DNA of 64,000 nt, from contig NZ_JBBKTT010000001.1 in assembly GCF_037892425.1 (NCBI RefSeq), positions 1,116,001-1,180,000 on the forward strand, given 5' to 3'. Shown here piece after piece: positions 18,038 through 27,138 of this stretch. The position numbers and the translations under genes are program-made. Each line of letters starts with the position of its first letter. The first letter of the stretch is position 1. The DNA comes from Lacibacter sp. H375 (lineage in GTDB: Bacteria > Bacteroidota > Bacteroidia > Chitinophagales > Chitinophagaceae). The notes beneath the pieces are model-generated. The model made no database searches, was not told where the DNA came from, and saw only the letters and a list, made by a program, of their open reading frames with translations.

Positions 18038-19480
18038 TTAATGTGCATGCACCTGTTCGTGTGCAAATTCTTCCACTGATTGTGCTTCAATTGGATCCAT
18101 TTGTTCCTTGTAGCTTTCACCATTTTTCTTGAGAATATGTTTGATCTCAGCAATGGCAATTACTGGGAAGTATTTGGAGAAAAGGAAGTAACAGGTAAAG
18201 AACAAACCAAATGAACCGAGGTAGAAACCAACTTCCCAAATTGTAGGACGATAATAAACTGACCATGAAGAAGGCAGATAATCACGGTAGAGCGATGATA
18301 CGATGATCACAAAACGCTCGAACCACATACCGATGTTCACCACAATACTCATTAAGAACGTAAAGGCGATGTTGCGGCGGAGTTTCTTCACCCAGAACAA
18401 CTGCGGAGTAATTACGTTACAGGTCATCATCAACCAGTAGCTCCATCCATAAGGACCGGCAATACGATATTTAAAGAAGATATCCTGTTCGTACTTCACA
18501 GCACTATACCATGCCATGAACAACTCAGTTAAGTAAGCACAGCCCACAATAGAACCGGTCAAAACAATAACCTTGTTCATGTTTTCAATGTGGCTGATGG
18601 TGATATAATCTTCCAGATTCATGATCTTACGTGTAACCAACATCAGGGTTTGCACCATGGCAAAACCGGAGAAGATGGCACCCGCAACGAAATATGGAGG
18701 GAAGATGGTTGTATGCCAGCCAGGAATAACTGATGTGGCAAAGTCAAAAGATACGATTGTGTGTACTGACAATACAAGTGGTGTACTCAAACCTGCTAAC
18801 ACCAATGATAAACTTTCATGACGCTGCCAGTGCTTGGTTGAACCTGTCCATCCGAAAGAAGCAACACCATAAAATGCTTTTGCCCATTTCTTTTTTGCAC
18901 GGTCACGAAGCGTAGCAAGATCAGGAATCAAGCCACTATACCAGAATAAGAGAGATACAGTAAAGTAAGTAGAGATCGCAAATACGTCCCATAACAACGG
19001 TGAGTTGAAGTTCACCCATAAAGGACCACGTGTGTTAGGATAAGGCATTACAAAGAAGGCCATCCATACACGACCCATGTGCCAGATCGGGAACTGGCCC
19101 GCACAAATAACCGCAAAGATGGTCATGGCTTCTGCCGCACGGTTTACACCTGTTCTCCATCCTTGGCGGAAGAGCAACAAGATCGCAGAGATCAACGTAC
19201 CGGCGTGACCAATACCTACCCACCATACGAAGTTGGTGATATCCCAACCCCATCCGATGGTTTTATTGAGGTTCCACATACCTGTACCGTACACCACCTC
19301 TTTGTAAAGGCTCACTACACCAAACAACAGGAGGGCCACCGAAATAATGAAACCGATCCACCACAAACGTGTGGGAGCAGCTTCCACCGGCTTACAAATA
19401 TCCTCTGTAACATCGTGGTAGGTTTTGTGACCATCAACCAATGGTTCCCTAACCTGTGATTCGTACCTTAATAATGACAT
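18038..19480 (-). CDS. actC: Alternative Complex III subunit ActC (NrfD-type quinone-binding membrane subunit)
   Basis: 480 residues, about ten membrane helices, NrfD/PsrC family. Characteristic stretches are WVGIGHAGTLISAILLLFRQ, GRVWMAFFVMPYPNTRGPLW, VLSVHTIVSFDFATSVIPGWH and EDYITISHIENMNKVIVLTGS. In known Alternative Complex III structures ActC carries the quinol-oxidation site next to the iron-sulfur clusters of ActB. The gene lies between ActB and ActD in the standard order. The ATG at 19480 starts the usual cytosolic N-terminus MSLLRYESQVREPLVDG. Confidence 0.95.
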   Translation of the reverse strand: MSLLRYESQVREPLVDGHKTYHDVTEDICKPVEAAPTRLWWIGFIISVALLLFGVVSLYKEVVYGTGMWNLNKTIGWGWDITNFVWWVGIGHAGTLISAILLLFRQGWRTGVNRAAEAMTIFAVICAGQFPIWHMGRVWMAFFVMPYPNTRGPLWVNFNSPLLWDVFAISTYFTVSLLFWYSGLIPDLATLRDRAKKKWAKAFYGVASFGWTGSTKHWQRHESLSLVLAGLSTPLVLSVHTIVSFDFATSVIPGWHTTIFPPYFVAGAIFSGFAMVQTLMLVTRKIMNLEDYITISHIENMNKVIVLTGSIVGCAYLTELFMAWYSAVKYEQDIFFKYRIAGPYGWSYWLMMTCNVITPQLFWVKKLRRNIAFTFLMSIVVNIGMWFERFVIIVSSLYRDYLPSSWSVYYRPTIWEVGFYLGSFGLFFTCYFLFSKYFPVIAIAEIKHILKKNGESYKEQMDPIEAQSVEEFAHEQVHAH

Positions 19481-19490
19481 ACTTGTTTTC

Positions 19491-19510
19491 GCTTTTAGCT
19501 TTCAGCTTTC
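19491..19510 (-). repeat. Short purine-rich direct repeat in the actC leader
   Basis: Minus strand reads GAAAGCTGAAAGCTAAAAGC, nearly three AAAGCT steps, 11 bases ahead of the ActC start. It matches the run found ahead of ActD. The function is unknown; it may be a leader needed for initiation. Confidence 0.4.
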
Positions 19511-19621
19511 GCAGTAAGCTTTGGTTTTATGTTTTGTACTTAGCTCCAGATTCTTTGTTCGTCTTCTGTTGCGTCGCACTCTTCAACTTAGTTCAATTCT
19601 ATTTAGCAGTAACAGCAGATA

Positions 19622-22600
19622 TTAATGTGCTGCAGGCGTTGCTGCTTCTTTTGCTTCTGAATGCGCTTCACCGTGTCCGCCCTCTTCTTCGTTACCAACC
19701 TTACGGTCGGTGTTACGCAGTTTCGCCATGTAACTTACGTTTGGCAATACGTGTAATTGTTCCAGTACATAATAAGTACGGTTAGCCGCTTCAGTTGTAC
19801 GCACTTTACGGATCGCACTTTCTTTATCATTCACGTTACCAAACACAATAGCGTTTGTAGGACAAGCCTGCTGACATGCAGTCTTGATGTCGCTGTCAAC
19901 CATTGGACGGCTGTCTTTCTTCGCTGTTAATTTAGCTTCCTGTAAACGTTGTACACAGAAAGAACATTTTTCAATTACACCACGGCTACGAACAGTAACA
20001 TCAGGATTCAACACCATACGTGTCAGATCATCGTTCATATCCAATGTTACTTCGTTAATGCGTCCGTAATCGATCAATGGTTGCTGGTTGTCTTTAAAGC
20101 TGTCAGCACCATTCCAGTCGTGCCAGTTAAAGCGACGAACTTTATAAGGACAGTTGTTGGCACAATACCTTGTACCGATACAACGGTTATACGTCATCTG
20201 GTTCAAACCTTCGCTGCTGTGGTTGGTTGCTGCTACCGGACAAACGTTCTCACAAGGAGCGTTATCACAGTGTTGACAAAGCATAGGTTGGAACACAACA
20301 TCCGGGTTTTCCCTATCACCGCTGAAATAACGGTCGATACGTAACCAATGCATGTCATGATATTTCGCAACCTGATTCTTACCAACAACAGAAACGTTGT
20401 TTTCTGCACTACAAGCAACTACGCAGGCACCGCAACCATTACACAAGTTCAAGTCTAAACTCATTCCCCATTTAATACCTGGCTTATCATAAACCGGGTA
20501 CATGGTTCCCTGCTCTTCCAACCCTTCTGTACCACCGTAATCTTTCAATTCGGCCATACGCTCGTTGATGAAATGCTTCGGATCTTTTTTGAATACCGCA
20601 AGACTTGTTTCCTTTACTACTTCAATACGATTGCCATAATAGCTATGAGTTTGCATCTGGGCAATGTCATACATCTTATCTGTCTTTTCGATTGTTACTT
20701 CGAAAGCAGCGTAATCATATGTCTGTCCGTTAAAGGTTGCAAACGGATAAATGTTTTTACCAACACCCTTTGCTGCACGTCCCACTTTTTCACTGCGACC
20801 ATAACCGGTTGCAATGGCAATAGTACTTGCATTCATACCAGGGATGATGAGTATTGGAAGTTCAATTGGTTCTCTTCCGGCAACAGTAATTTTTATTACA
20901 GGCTTTGGAGGATTTACTTCAAAATCATCATCAGCTACATAACCTAATTCTTTAGCGATCGTTTCAGAAAGGATCGCATAGTTATCCCAGCACGCACGTG
21001 TAATTGGATCAGGCATTTCCTGCAACCATGGGTTGTTGGCCATTTTACCATCACCAATACTTACTTTCTGATAGATCACCAGTTCATGCTTGCCTGTTTT
21101 TTTAGCGGCACTGAGTTTAGCAACTGCATCAGTTAACGCAGCACTGTTAAATGAAGCACCAGCAACAACAGGAGCAGCCGGTTCAATTACACCATCCTGC
21201 AATGCTTTGTCGAAAGCAGTTTGAGAACCAAGCTTTGTGATCCAGTAATTCTTGAAATATGTTTCGTAATCCGCAACAGTGCTGCCACTCCATTTCAATA
21301 ATGAAGTTGCAAAAGCTCTTGTTTTAAATAACGGATGAATTGTAGGTTGAATGAAAGAGAGGTAACCAGCTTTGGCTTCAGCATCGCCCCAACTTTCTAA
21401 ATAATGATGATCAGGAAGAACATATTTACATTCAGCAGTTGTTTCATCTTCACGTTCGTTGAATGAAACGGTGAGCGCAACTTTCTTCCATGCAGCTACA
21501 AATTTCTTTGTGTCGTTGTAAGTATAAACTGGGTTTGCACCGAGTACCAATACAGCACCCACATTGCCGGCATTCATATCAGCAATCAGTTGTTCCATAT
21601 CAGCATCAACACCCTTGCGGTAGTTAACCGGTGTACCGAAGTTGACTGTTTTGCCTAATGCACCAATTTGTGCATTGATGGCATTTACAAGTATCTGCGC
21701 ATTTACATTATTGCTGCGGCTTACCACTAAGGCGTTACCACCTGCAGCCAATAATTCTTTTGCAGCAGCATCAATACCAGCAGCCAAACGTTTATCAGTA
21801 ATAGCCGGAGCTGTAACAGCGCCTCCAACTTTTGCATATAAGTTTAATAACACCGCACCAAGTTCACTTGGTTTGTGTGTGTAACGCTCATCGGCACTTG
21901 CACCTGTCATGCTGTACATCGCTTCAAACTGGAAGTGACGGCTCATGGTTGGGTTCTTCTCATCGATCTTACGACCTGTAGCATATTGCTTAGCAAATTC
22001 AACAGGACTCAACCATGTACCAAGGAAATCGGCGCCAAAGCTTACGATCACTTTTGCCTGGTCGAAATGATAAGAAGGAATTGCACGCTGTCCAAATGAG
22101 GCTTCGTTTGCCTGCAACATACCGCTGTAAGAAACAGCATCGTAAGTAACATGCTTGAACGTGGGATATTTTGCTTTGAACTCTTCAATTACTGCAGCAA
22201 CAGAAGGAGAATTCAATGTAGAACTTAATAATACAATTTGTTTGCCTCCTACAGTTGCCAAAGCAGCGGCAATTTTCTTGTCTACTGCTTCGTATGTTGG
22301 AGCTTCTTTAAAACCATCGCCTGTTTTTTCCATTGGGTAACGTACACGGGCAGTGTCGTACAAACTAAGTACAGAAGCCTGCACACGTTGTGAAGTACCG
22401 CCTTTGGTGAAACCCATTTCGTTTCCTTCCAGTTTAATAGGACGACCGTCTCTTACTTTCGCTAATACCGGCACCACATCACCATCCTGTATAAACGTAG
22501 TTGCATAATAATTCGCAACACCGGGAACAATATCAGCAGGTTTGTTAAGAAAAGGAATGGCCTTTTTTACGGGAATTTCACAACTGGCAGCCAATGTAGC

Positions 22601-22771
22601 GGCAGCAGTGCTGAAACCGAGATACTTTAAGAAATCACGGCGTGGCGTTTTGGCTCCGTTATCATCCATCTCAAACGGGAGATCTTCCTTAAACTCGTTC
22701 TCCGCATCGTTGATGTATGCCTTCGTGTTGTTCAGCTCTCCGAAACTTTGCCAATATTTTTTCTTGCTCAT
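19622..22771 (-). CDS. actB: Alternative Complex III subunit ActB (molybdopterin-oxidoreductase-like and four-cluster ferredoxin fusion, Tat-exported)
   Basis: 1049 residues. The start (YWQSFGELNNTKAYINDAEN) is the extension seen ahead of the Tat signal in this family, followed by the twin-arginine motif PRRDFLKYLG (Arg44-45). An LAASC sequence at the signal end suggests a lipidated Cys64. Residues about 80-730 form the molybdopterin-oxidoreductase-like part, which in studied ActB proteins has no molybdenum cofactor. The C-terminal third holds the ferredoxin clusters: CNGCGACVVAC, CQHCDNAPCENVC, CIGTRYCANNC, and CSFC with a later CQQAC. The clusters carry electrons from ActC to ActA. The order ActA-ActB-ActC is standard. 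Confidence 0.96.
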   Translation of the reverse strand: MSKKKYWQSFGELNNTKAYINDAENEFKEDLPFEMDDNGAKTPRRDFLKYLGFSTAAATLAASCEIPVKKAIPFLNKPADIVPGVANYYATTFIQDGDVVPVLAKVRDGRPIKLEGNEMGFTKGGTSQRVQASVLSLYDTARVRYPMEKTGDGFKEAPTYEAVDKKIAAALATVGGKQIVLLSSTLNSPSVAAVIEEFKAKYPTFKHVTYDAVSYSGMLQANEASFGQRAIPSYHFDQAKVIVSFGADFLGTWLSPVEFAKQYATGRKIDEKNPTMSRHFQFEAMYSMTGASADERYTHKPSELGAVLLNLYAKVGGAVTAPAITDKRLAAGIDAAAKELLAAGGNALVVSRSNNVNAQILVNAINAQIGALGKTVNFGTPVNYRKGVDADMEQLIADMNAGNVGAVLVLGANPVYTYNDTKKFVAAWKKVALTVSFNEREDETTAECKYVLPDHHYLESWGDAEAKAGYLSFIQPTIHPLFKTRAFATSLLKWSGSTVADYETYFKNYWITKLGSQTAFDKALQDGVIEPAAPVVAGASFNSAALTDAVAKLSAAKKTGKHELVIYQKVSIGDGKMANNPWLQEMPDPITRACWDNYAILSETIAKELGYVADDDFEVNPPKPVIKITVAGREPIELPILIIPGMNASTIAIATGYGRSEKVGRAAKGVGKNIYPFATFNGQTYDYAAFEVTIEKTDKMYDIAQMQTHSYYGNRIEVVKETSLAVFKKDPKHFINERMAELKDYGGTEGLEEQGTMYPVYDKPGIKWGMSLDLNLCNGCGACVVACSAENNVSVVGKNQVAKYHDMHWLRIDRYFSGDRENPDVVFQPMLCQHCDNAPCENVCPVAATNHSSEGLNQMTYNRCIGTRYCANNCPYKVRRFNWHDWNGADSFKDNQQPLIDYGRINEVTLDMNDDLTRMVLNPDVTVRSRGVIEKCSFCVQRLQEAKLTAKKDSRPMVDSDIKTACQQACPTNAIVFGNVNDKESAIRKVRTTEAANRTYYVLEQLHVLPNVSYMAKLRNTDRKVGNEEEGGHGEAHSEAKEAATPAAH

Positions 22772-22791
22772 ATGCTAATTAGCGAATTTGA

Positions 22792-22830
22792 AAATTAGAG
22801 GATTTGAGAATTTGAATGTGCTGATCAATT
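22792..22830. repeat. Low-complexity AATTTGA-type spacer repeat
   Basis: The gap between ActB and ActA contains GAATTTGAAAATTAGAGGAT followed by TTGAGAATTTGAATG, an imperfect iteration of a (G)AATTTGA unit. It looks like simple-sequence filler and has no visible coding or hairpin function. Confidence 0.4.
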
Positions 22831-22856
22831 AAACAGCGCAAGCAGATCTTCAAATA

Positions 22857-24098
22857 TTAATAGTGACATTTTTGACATTCAGTACCACCGATCTTTTCAA
22901 CGGTTACACTATCCATTTTGCCGTTCTTGATATCGTTGTGGAATTTCTCGTACATGCTGTAAAAGCCATTGTCCTGAAACTTCACATTTGTTTCACGGTG
23001 ACAGTTGATACACCAGCCCATGCTCAAATTGCTGAACTGATAAACTTCACCCATGTTCTGAATTTCACCATGACAGGTTTGACATTGTACGCCTCCTGCT
23101 TTTGTGTGCTGTGAGTGATTGAAGTATACATGGTCGGGCAGGCTATGGATCTTGATCCACTCGATTGGTTTGCCTTCACCAGTGTATTTATTAGCGGCAG
23201 GATCCCATCCTGCATATTTATATAACTTCTGAATTTCTGCTGTACCGTTTACTTCTGAACCATCTTCACGAACGATCTTTTCGCCTTTGTATTCGTTAAT
23301 AGCCATGTGACAGTTCATACACACATTCACACTTGGAATGTTTGCATGTTTGCCTTCCATTGCACTACCGTGGCAATACAAACAGTTTACCTGGTTAATG
23401 CCTGCGTGTACTTTATGCGAATAATAAATTGGTTGTTCAGGTTGATAATTTGTCTGGCGACCCAAACCAATTGCACCCTGTGCAAAGAAGTAACCTGCAA
23501 CAATAAAGAAGAGGATGGTCAATGTTGACATATAAGCCTTATTTCTCCAGAAAGGAATCGGCTCACCACGTACAACACCTTCTTTCTCATCAGTTAATTT
23601 TTTCAGGTTGCTGTTGATCTGTAATAAGATGAGGGTAACAATGGCTAATACCAACGCAAGAATACCAAAGAGTAGAGAATTATCTTCAGCCGGTGCATCA
23701 GCAGTAGTTGCTCCAGGGGTTGGGCCTGGAGCTGGTTTAGCGGTATTGATATAAGTAATGATCGCATCGATTTCAGCGTCTGCTAAACCAGGAAATCCAG
23801 TCATCAACACACCTCCAAACTCTTTAATGAGGTTTGCAGCATATGGTTCTGTTTTAGCAAAACCTGCCGGATTGTGAATCCATGCATATAATTTCTTACG
23901 ATCACTCCAAGGACCACGTCCCTCAACACCTGCAAGTGCAGGGCCGGTCAATTTCTTATCAACTGCATGGCAGCTTGCACAATTGGCCTGGAACAAAGCT
24001 TTCCCATCCTGCGCAAACAACTTTTCAGTAATCAATAATGAAACAAAGACCAGACAGAGCGTGACCGACTTTCGGAGTAGTAATTTTGGTTGATTCAT
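22857..24098 (-). CDS. actA: Alternative Complex III subunit ActA, six-haem cytochrome c (mono-haem domain fused to penta-haem part)
   Basis: 413 residues. The signal peptide ends near LFAQ (residue 30). A class I cytochrome c domain with CASCH at 40-44 and a possible distal Met (GVLMTGFPGLAD) comes first, then a Pro/Ala linker and two membrane helices (about 141-160 and 190-210). The multihaem part has CLYCH 239-243, CMNCH 260-264, CQTCH 339-343, CINCH 363-367 and CQKCH 408-412, ending one residue later. That gives five haems plus the N-terminal sixth. ActA takes electrons from ActB and passes them to ActE and the oxidase. It is the first gene of the respiratory operon, preceded by a 244-base divergent promoter region. 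Confidence 0.95.
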   Translation of the reverse strand: MNQPKLLLRKSVTLCLVFVSLLITEKLFAQDGKALFQANCASCHAVDKKLTGPALAGVEGRGPWSDRKKLYAWIHNPAGFAKTEPYAANLIKEFGGVLMTGFPGLADAEIDAIITYINTAKPAPGPTPGATTADAPAEDNSLLFGILALVLAIVTLILLQINSNLKKLTDEKEGVVRGEPIPFWRNKAYMSTLTILFFIVAGYFFAQGAIGLGRQTNYQPEQPIYYSHKVHAGINQVNCLYCHGSAMEGKHANIPSVNVCMNCHMAINEYKGEKIVREDGSEVNGTAEIQKLYKYAGWDPAANKYTGEGKPIEWIKIHSLPDHVYFNHSQHTKAGGVQCQTCHGEIQNMGEVYQFSNLSMGWCINCHRETNVKFQDNGFYSMYEKFHNDIKNGKMDSVTVEKIGGTECQKCHY

Positions 24099-24150
24099 AA
24101 CGTTCTGGAACCGATTGTGATTAGGAAGAATATCCTGTTATACAGGCTGC

Positions 24151-24158
24151 AAAAATAG
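24151..24158 (-). promoter_or_regulatory. Candidate -7 box for the respiratory operon
   Basis: Minus strand reads TATTTTTG, a full match to the Bacteroidota -7 consensus TAnnTTTG, 53 bases ahead of the ActA ATG. No TTTG element was found at the right distance upstream, so support is partial. Confidence 0.35.
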
Positions 24159-24342
24159 GGGAGGATACTGACATAATATCCACAGTTTCAAAAAAAATTT
24201 TACTTAGTTGTGACTTGAGAATGAACAAATTGCTGCGTTCATAACCTTTCAATTCATCCTGAAAAAACTGAATGACTTTGTAGTGCCATGTTTTTTATAA
24301 TGTGTGATGTGGTGAAACAAAGTTTTCCCCGATTTTTGTGAG

Positions 24343-24633
24343 ATGTTTGAAAAGCTGCGTAATAAATGGAAGGTTGGCCCACTTCAACTGGCCCTCATCT
24401 TATGCACTTTTGCCGTTGGTGGTAGCCTAACAGGATTTTTAGGCAAACGCATCATGCCGCTTTTCGGCATCGAAGCTCCCTGGCTCTATATTCCTGTATA
24501 TATTATAATCATCACACTCATTTGGCCGTTGATGGTATTATTGATCAGTATTCCTTTTGGACAATTCCGGTTCTTTACCGGTTATTTAAAGAAGATGGGT
24601 CAACGGATGGGGTTGCTGAAGAAAGCCCCCTAA
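24343..24633 (+). CDS. Small membrane protein, DUF6787-like
   Basis: 96 residues: a basic N-terminus (MFEKLRNKWKVGPLQLALIL), two membrane helices (about 12-32 and 47-70), a glycine-rich turn (GGSLTGFLGKRIM) and a C-terminal amphipathic basic tail (FFTGYLKKMGQRMGLLKKAP). I recognise it as the small two-helix family listed as DUF6787 in Bacteroidota; the function is unknown. It is divergent from ActA and shares the 244-base intergenic region, so it may be co-regulated with respiration; that is inference. The last codons and stop lie inside a CCCCTAAATCCCC-type repeat. Confidence 0.65.
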   Translation: MFEKLRNKWKVGPLQLALILCTFAVGGSLTGFLGKRIMPLFGIEAPWLYIPVYIIIITLIWPLMVLLISIPFGQFRFFTGYLKKMGQRMGLLKKAP

Positions 24634-24650
24634 ATCCCCGAGGGACTTTT
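24621..24650. repeat. CCCCCTAAATCCCC-type dispersed repeat over a gene end
   Basis: The sequence AAAGCCCCCTAAATCCCCGA followed by GGGACTTTT forms an imperfect hairpin (AAAG-CCC with GGG-CTTT) ending in T. It covers the stop codon of the small membrane protein gene and could work as its terminator. From memory, similar sequences recur in many Bacteroidota genomes; only this copy was noticed here. Confidence 0.45.
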
Positions 24651-24695
24651 GCTCAGCATAACAAGCCAAATTTTTTGATGAGCTTTATAAAAAGT

Positions 24696-25622
24696 TCAGA
24701 AAGAAAAATGGGGTCGTTGTAATTCTCCGAGCATCGCTTCAGCAGCCATGTAGCCAAAACTTGCCCATTGCGGTCCTTCAGTAACTCTTCGAAGAAGATC
24801 AACACCCTCAGCTGCATGACCAATACTCAGGTAATAGTTACCCAGCCCAAAACCGATCGTAGCATTTGAAAGCGGGCTGGTATCATCCAAAAATTTGGTT
24901 CTGATCTCAGCCGGGTTTTGTTCTCCTTTATATATTACTAAGATGGTTTGGTAATCTGTGTTTTCAATCAGCTTCGTTTTCTTGTGGATCTTTTTGAGCA
25001 ATGCATTCGCTTTGGCCACCTTTTCCAGCTTCCATAACGTAATATAATACCAGTTGGCTGTAGCCACGTACATATCAGGGTTGTCGGAAACTTTCAGGCA
25101 TTTCTTATAAGCTTCCTCGGCTTTCGCATAATCCTTCTTTAAATAATAAGCCAGTCCGAGGTGATACCAGATGTTCGATTGCAGACTGCTGGTGGGCGTG
25201 TTCTTTGAATTGGGTATACCGTCGGGCTCAATCTCATCCTTCTTCCCTTTGATGAGCTCACCGGCTTTTTCAAAATCGGCTATGGCTTTATCATAACAAC
25301 GTGTTGTGAGATAACGATGCCCACGGTGCCGGTACATTCTTGCGTCGGTGGGGTGAAGGGCAATCCCTTTGCTGAAGCTTCTTATAGCTTCATCGTAACG
25401 GGCGAGATAGGCCAATCGTCGTCCATACCATATAATATTATCGGCATTGCTGCTGTCGGTCTCATAATTTTTCTTTGCTGTCTGCAGACTGGCATTCAGT
25501 TTCAGCAGAGCCGAATCAGAAAAAACAGGAGCAGCATAGCTTTTGCCATTACATATACTGTATTGTGCATGCAGTACATGAAAAGAAATCACCAGGGTAC
25601 AAAAAAGAAACAGCTTTTGCAT
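24696..25622 (-). CDS. Secreted tetratricopeptide-repeat protein
   Basis: 308 residues. A signal peptide (to VLHAQ, residue 19) precedes TPR units: DEAIRSFSKGIALHPTDARM, CYDKAIADFEKAGELI, WYHLGLAYYLKKDYAKAEEAYKKCL and a diverged C-terminal pair ending in LLRRVTEGPQWASFGYMAAEAML. TPR proteins scaffold other proteins; no enzymatic motif is visible. It is convergent with the DUF6787 gene and divergent from purN. Exported to the periplasm. The partner is unknown. Confidence 0.75.
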   Translation of the reverse strand: MQKLFLFCTLVISFHVLHAQYSICNGKSYAAPVFSDSALLKLNASLQTAKKNYETDSSNADNIIWYGRRLAYLARYDEAIRSFSKGIALHPTDARMYRHRGHRYLTTRCYDKAIADFEKAGELIKGKKDEIEPDGIPNSKNTPTSSLQSNIWYHLGLAYYLKKDYAKAEEAYKKCLKVSDNPDMYVATANWYYITLWKLEKVAKANALLKKIHKKTKLIENTDYQTILVIYKGEQNPAEIRTKFLDDTSPLSNATIGFGLGNYYLSIGHAAEGVDLLRRVTEGPQWASFGYMAAEAMLGELQRPHFSF

Positions 25623-25759
25623 TAGAGAAAGTTACAATTTTGCACGAAATGAAACCGGGCACATTCGTTCTCAAAACAGAACGAATCAGTTGTACGGTAA
25701 CATCTCGTCGATAAACCCGTCCGACCGATTCATCCGGGCGGGCAATAATAAATAATCAG

Positions 25760-26323
25760 ATGACAAGTATCGCCATTTTCGCTTCCGGCGCCGGGAGCAA
25801 TGCCCGTAAAATTATTGAGCACTTTTCCCGGCACCCAAAAATACGGGTTGAACTGATAGTTTGCAATAAACCTAATGCAGGTGTATTAAATATTGCCGAT
25901 GAGCATGGCATTCCTACCTTAATCTTAGATAAGGAGCAGTTTTTTCGGGGTAACGCTTATGTTGATGAATTTAGGGTTGATGACATTAAGTTTATTGTGT
26001 TGGCGGGTTTCTTATGGAAGATTCCCGATGCACTCATTCATGCCTATCCTGAGAAGATCGTTAACATACATCCTGCTTTATTACCGAAGTATGGCGGCAA
26101 AGGCATGTACGGAAATTTTGTACATGAAGCTGTGATAGCTAACAAAGAAACCGAAAGCGGCATCACTATTCACCTGGTTGATGAAGTGTATGATCATGGA
26201 AAGATCATTTTCCAGGCAAAGTGTGAAGTAAAGAAAGATGACACGCCAGAATCATTAGCTGCACGTATTCATGAACTCGAACACAAGCATTATGCAAAAG
26301 TGATTGAGCAGCTGGTTTCGTAA
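25760..26323 (+). CDS. purN: Phosphoribosylglycinamide formyltransferase
   Basis: 187 residues, the usual length. It transfers a formyl group from 10-formyl-tetrahydrofolate to GAR, the third step of purine synthesis, in the cytosol. Visible features: the N-terminal phosphate-binding loop IAIFASGAGSNA, the catalytic Asn and His in VNIHPALLPKYGGKGMYG, and the catalytic Asp in DEVYDHGKIIF. Folate-loop residues LAGFLWKIP are also kept. It is not in a purine operon; the nearest genes are a divergent TPR gene and an unrelated exported protein. Confidence 0.96.
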   Translation: MTSIAIFASGAGSNARKIIEHFSRHPKIRVELIVCNKPNAGVLNIADEHGIPTLILDKEQFFRGNAYVDEFRVDDIKFIVLAGFLWKIPDALIHAYPEKIVNIHPALLPKYGGKGMYGNFVHEAVIANKETESGITIHLVDEVYDHGKIIFQAKCEVKKDDTPESLAARIHELEHKHYAKVIEQLVS

Positions 26324-26387
26324 AAGCTTCCTAAAATAATTACAACTACAGCTTTTTTCAGTTTTAGCGATTAACATTGCAACAGTT

Positions 26388-27125
26388 TTGAAAAAACTTG
26401 CCCTTTATATCATTGTCTTCCTGTTCGCAAAAACCGGTGCCGCCCAAATACAATTGTCGGGCACGGTTTACGATAGTACCAAGCGTAATGTGGTGATGAG
26501 TGTGCAGGTGATCTGTACCTGTGGTACCATGAGCTTTACTGATAGTGCCGGAAACTATTCCATTTATGTGGGCGCAAAAGATTCTGTTTTCTTTTTCTTC
26601 AGCAACCGGCCAACGCAAAAATTTTCCGTTGCTTCTATTAGAGATTATTCAGCGTTTGATATTTCCATACAGATGCATGTGCCCGGGCGTTACAAACAGC
26701 TGAAAGAAATTATTGTGTACGGTAAGAACCGAAAACAGGATTCCATTGATAACCGTGTGCAGTACGATAAAGTTTTCAACTTCGATAAAGGCGGCGTTCG
26801 TTTCTCGGGCTCTAATCCTGAAGCAGGCATGAGTGCAGGTATTGATCTTGATGCATTGATCAATGTATTCCGTTTCCGTCGCAACAGAAGTATGGCCCGT
26901 TTCCAGGAACGATTGATCCGAGAAGAACAGAACCGCTATATCGATTACCGTTTTAATAAAACCATTGTACTCCGTTTAACCACACTGAAAGAAGGACCGG
27001 CGCTTGATGAGTTTCTGCAACGTTACCGCCCCGAGTATGATATTCTTACGCAAGTATTAGATATTGAACTCTATCAATATATTCAAACAGCAGCAAAAGC
27101 TTTTCAGAAAGAGAGAGGGTTGTAA
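26388..27125 (+). CDS. Exported protein with a carboxypeptidase-regulatory-like N-terminal domain, function unknown
   Basis: 245 residues, starting at a TTG (26388) that gives MKKLALYIIVFLFAKTGAAQ as a clean signal peptide; no ATG fits. The mature N-terminus IQLSGTVYDSTKRNVVMSVQ is a CarboxypepD_reg-like beta sandwich of the kind found ahead of TonB receptors, but no receptor follows. The C-terminal half is charged and helical (FRFRRNRSMARFQERLIREEQ, then YQYIQTAAKAFQKERGL). This architecture recurs in Bacteroidota as uncharacterised exported proteins. It is a single gene ending at an inverted repeat. Confidence 0.7.
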   Translation: MKKLALYIIVFLFAKTGAAQIQLSGTVYDSTKRNVVMSVQVICTCGTMSFTDSAGNYSIYVGAKDSVFFFFSNRPTQKFSVASIRDYSAFDISIQMHVPGRYKQLKEIIVYGKNRKQDSIDNRVQYDKVFNFDKGGVRFSGSNPEAGMSAGIDLDALINVFRFRRNRSMARFQERLIREEQNRYIDYRFNKTIVLRLTTLKEGPALDEFLQRYRPEYDILTQVLDIELYQYIQTAAKAFQKERGL

Positions 27126-27138
27126 TTCCTGATGATGC

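Noticed and set aside
24522-24722. Small plus-strand frame over the end of the DUF6787-like gene
   Set aside because: It is in another frame of a well-supported gene, crosses a dispersed repeat and the end of the TPR gene, and has no family features.
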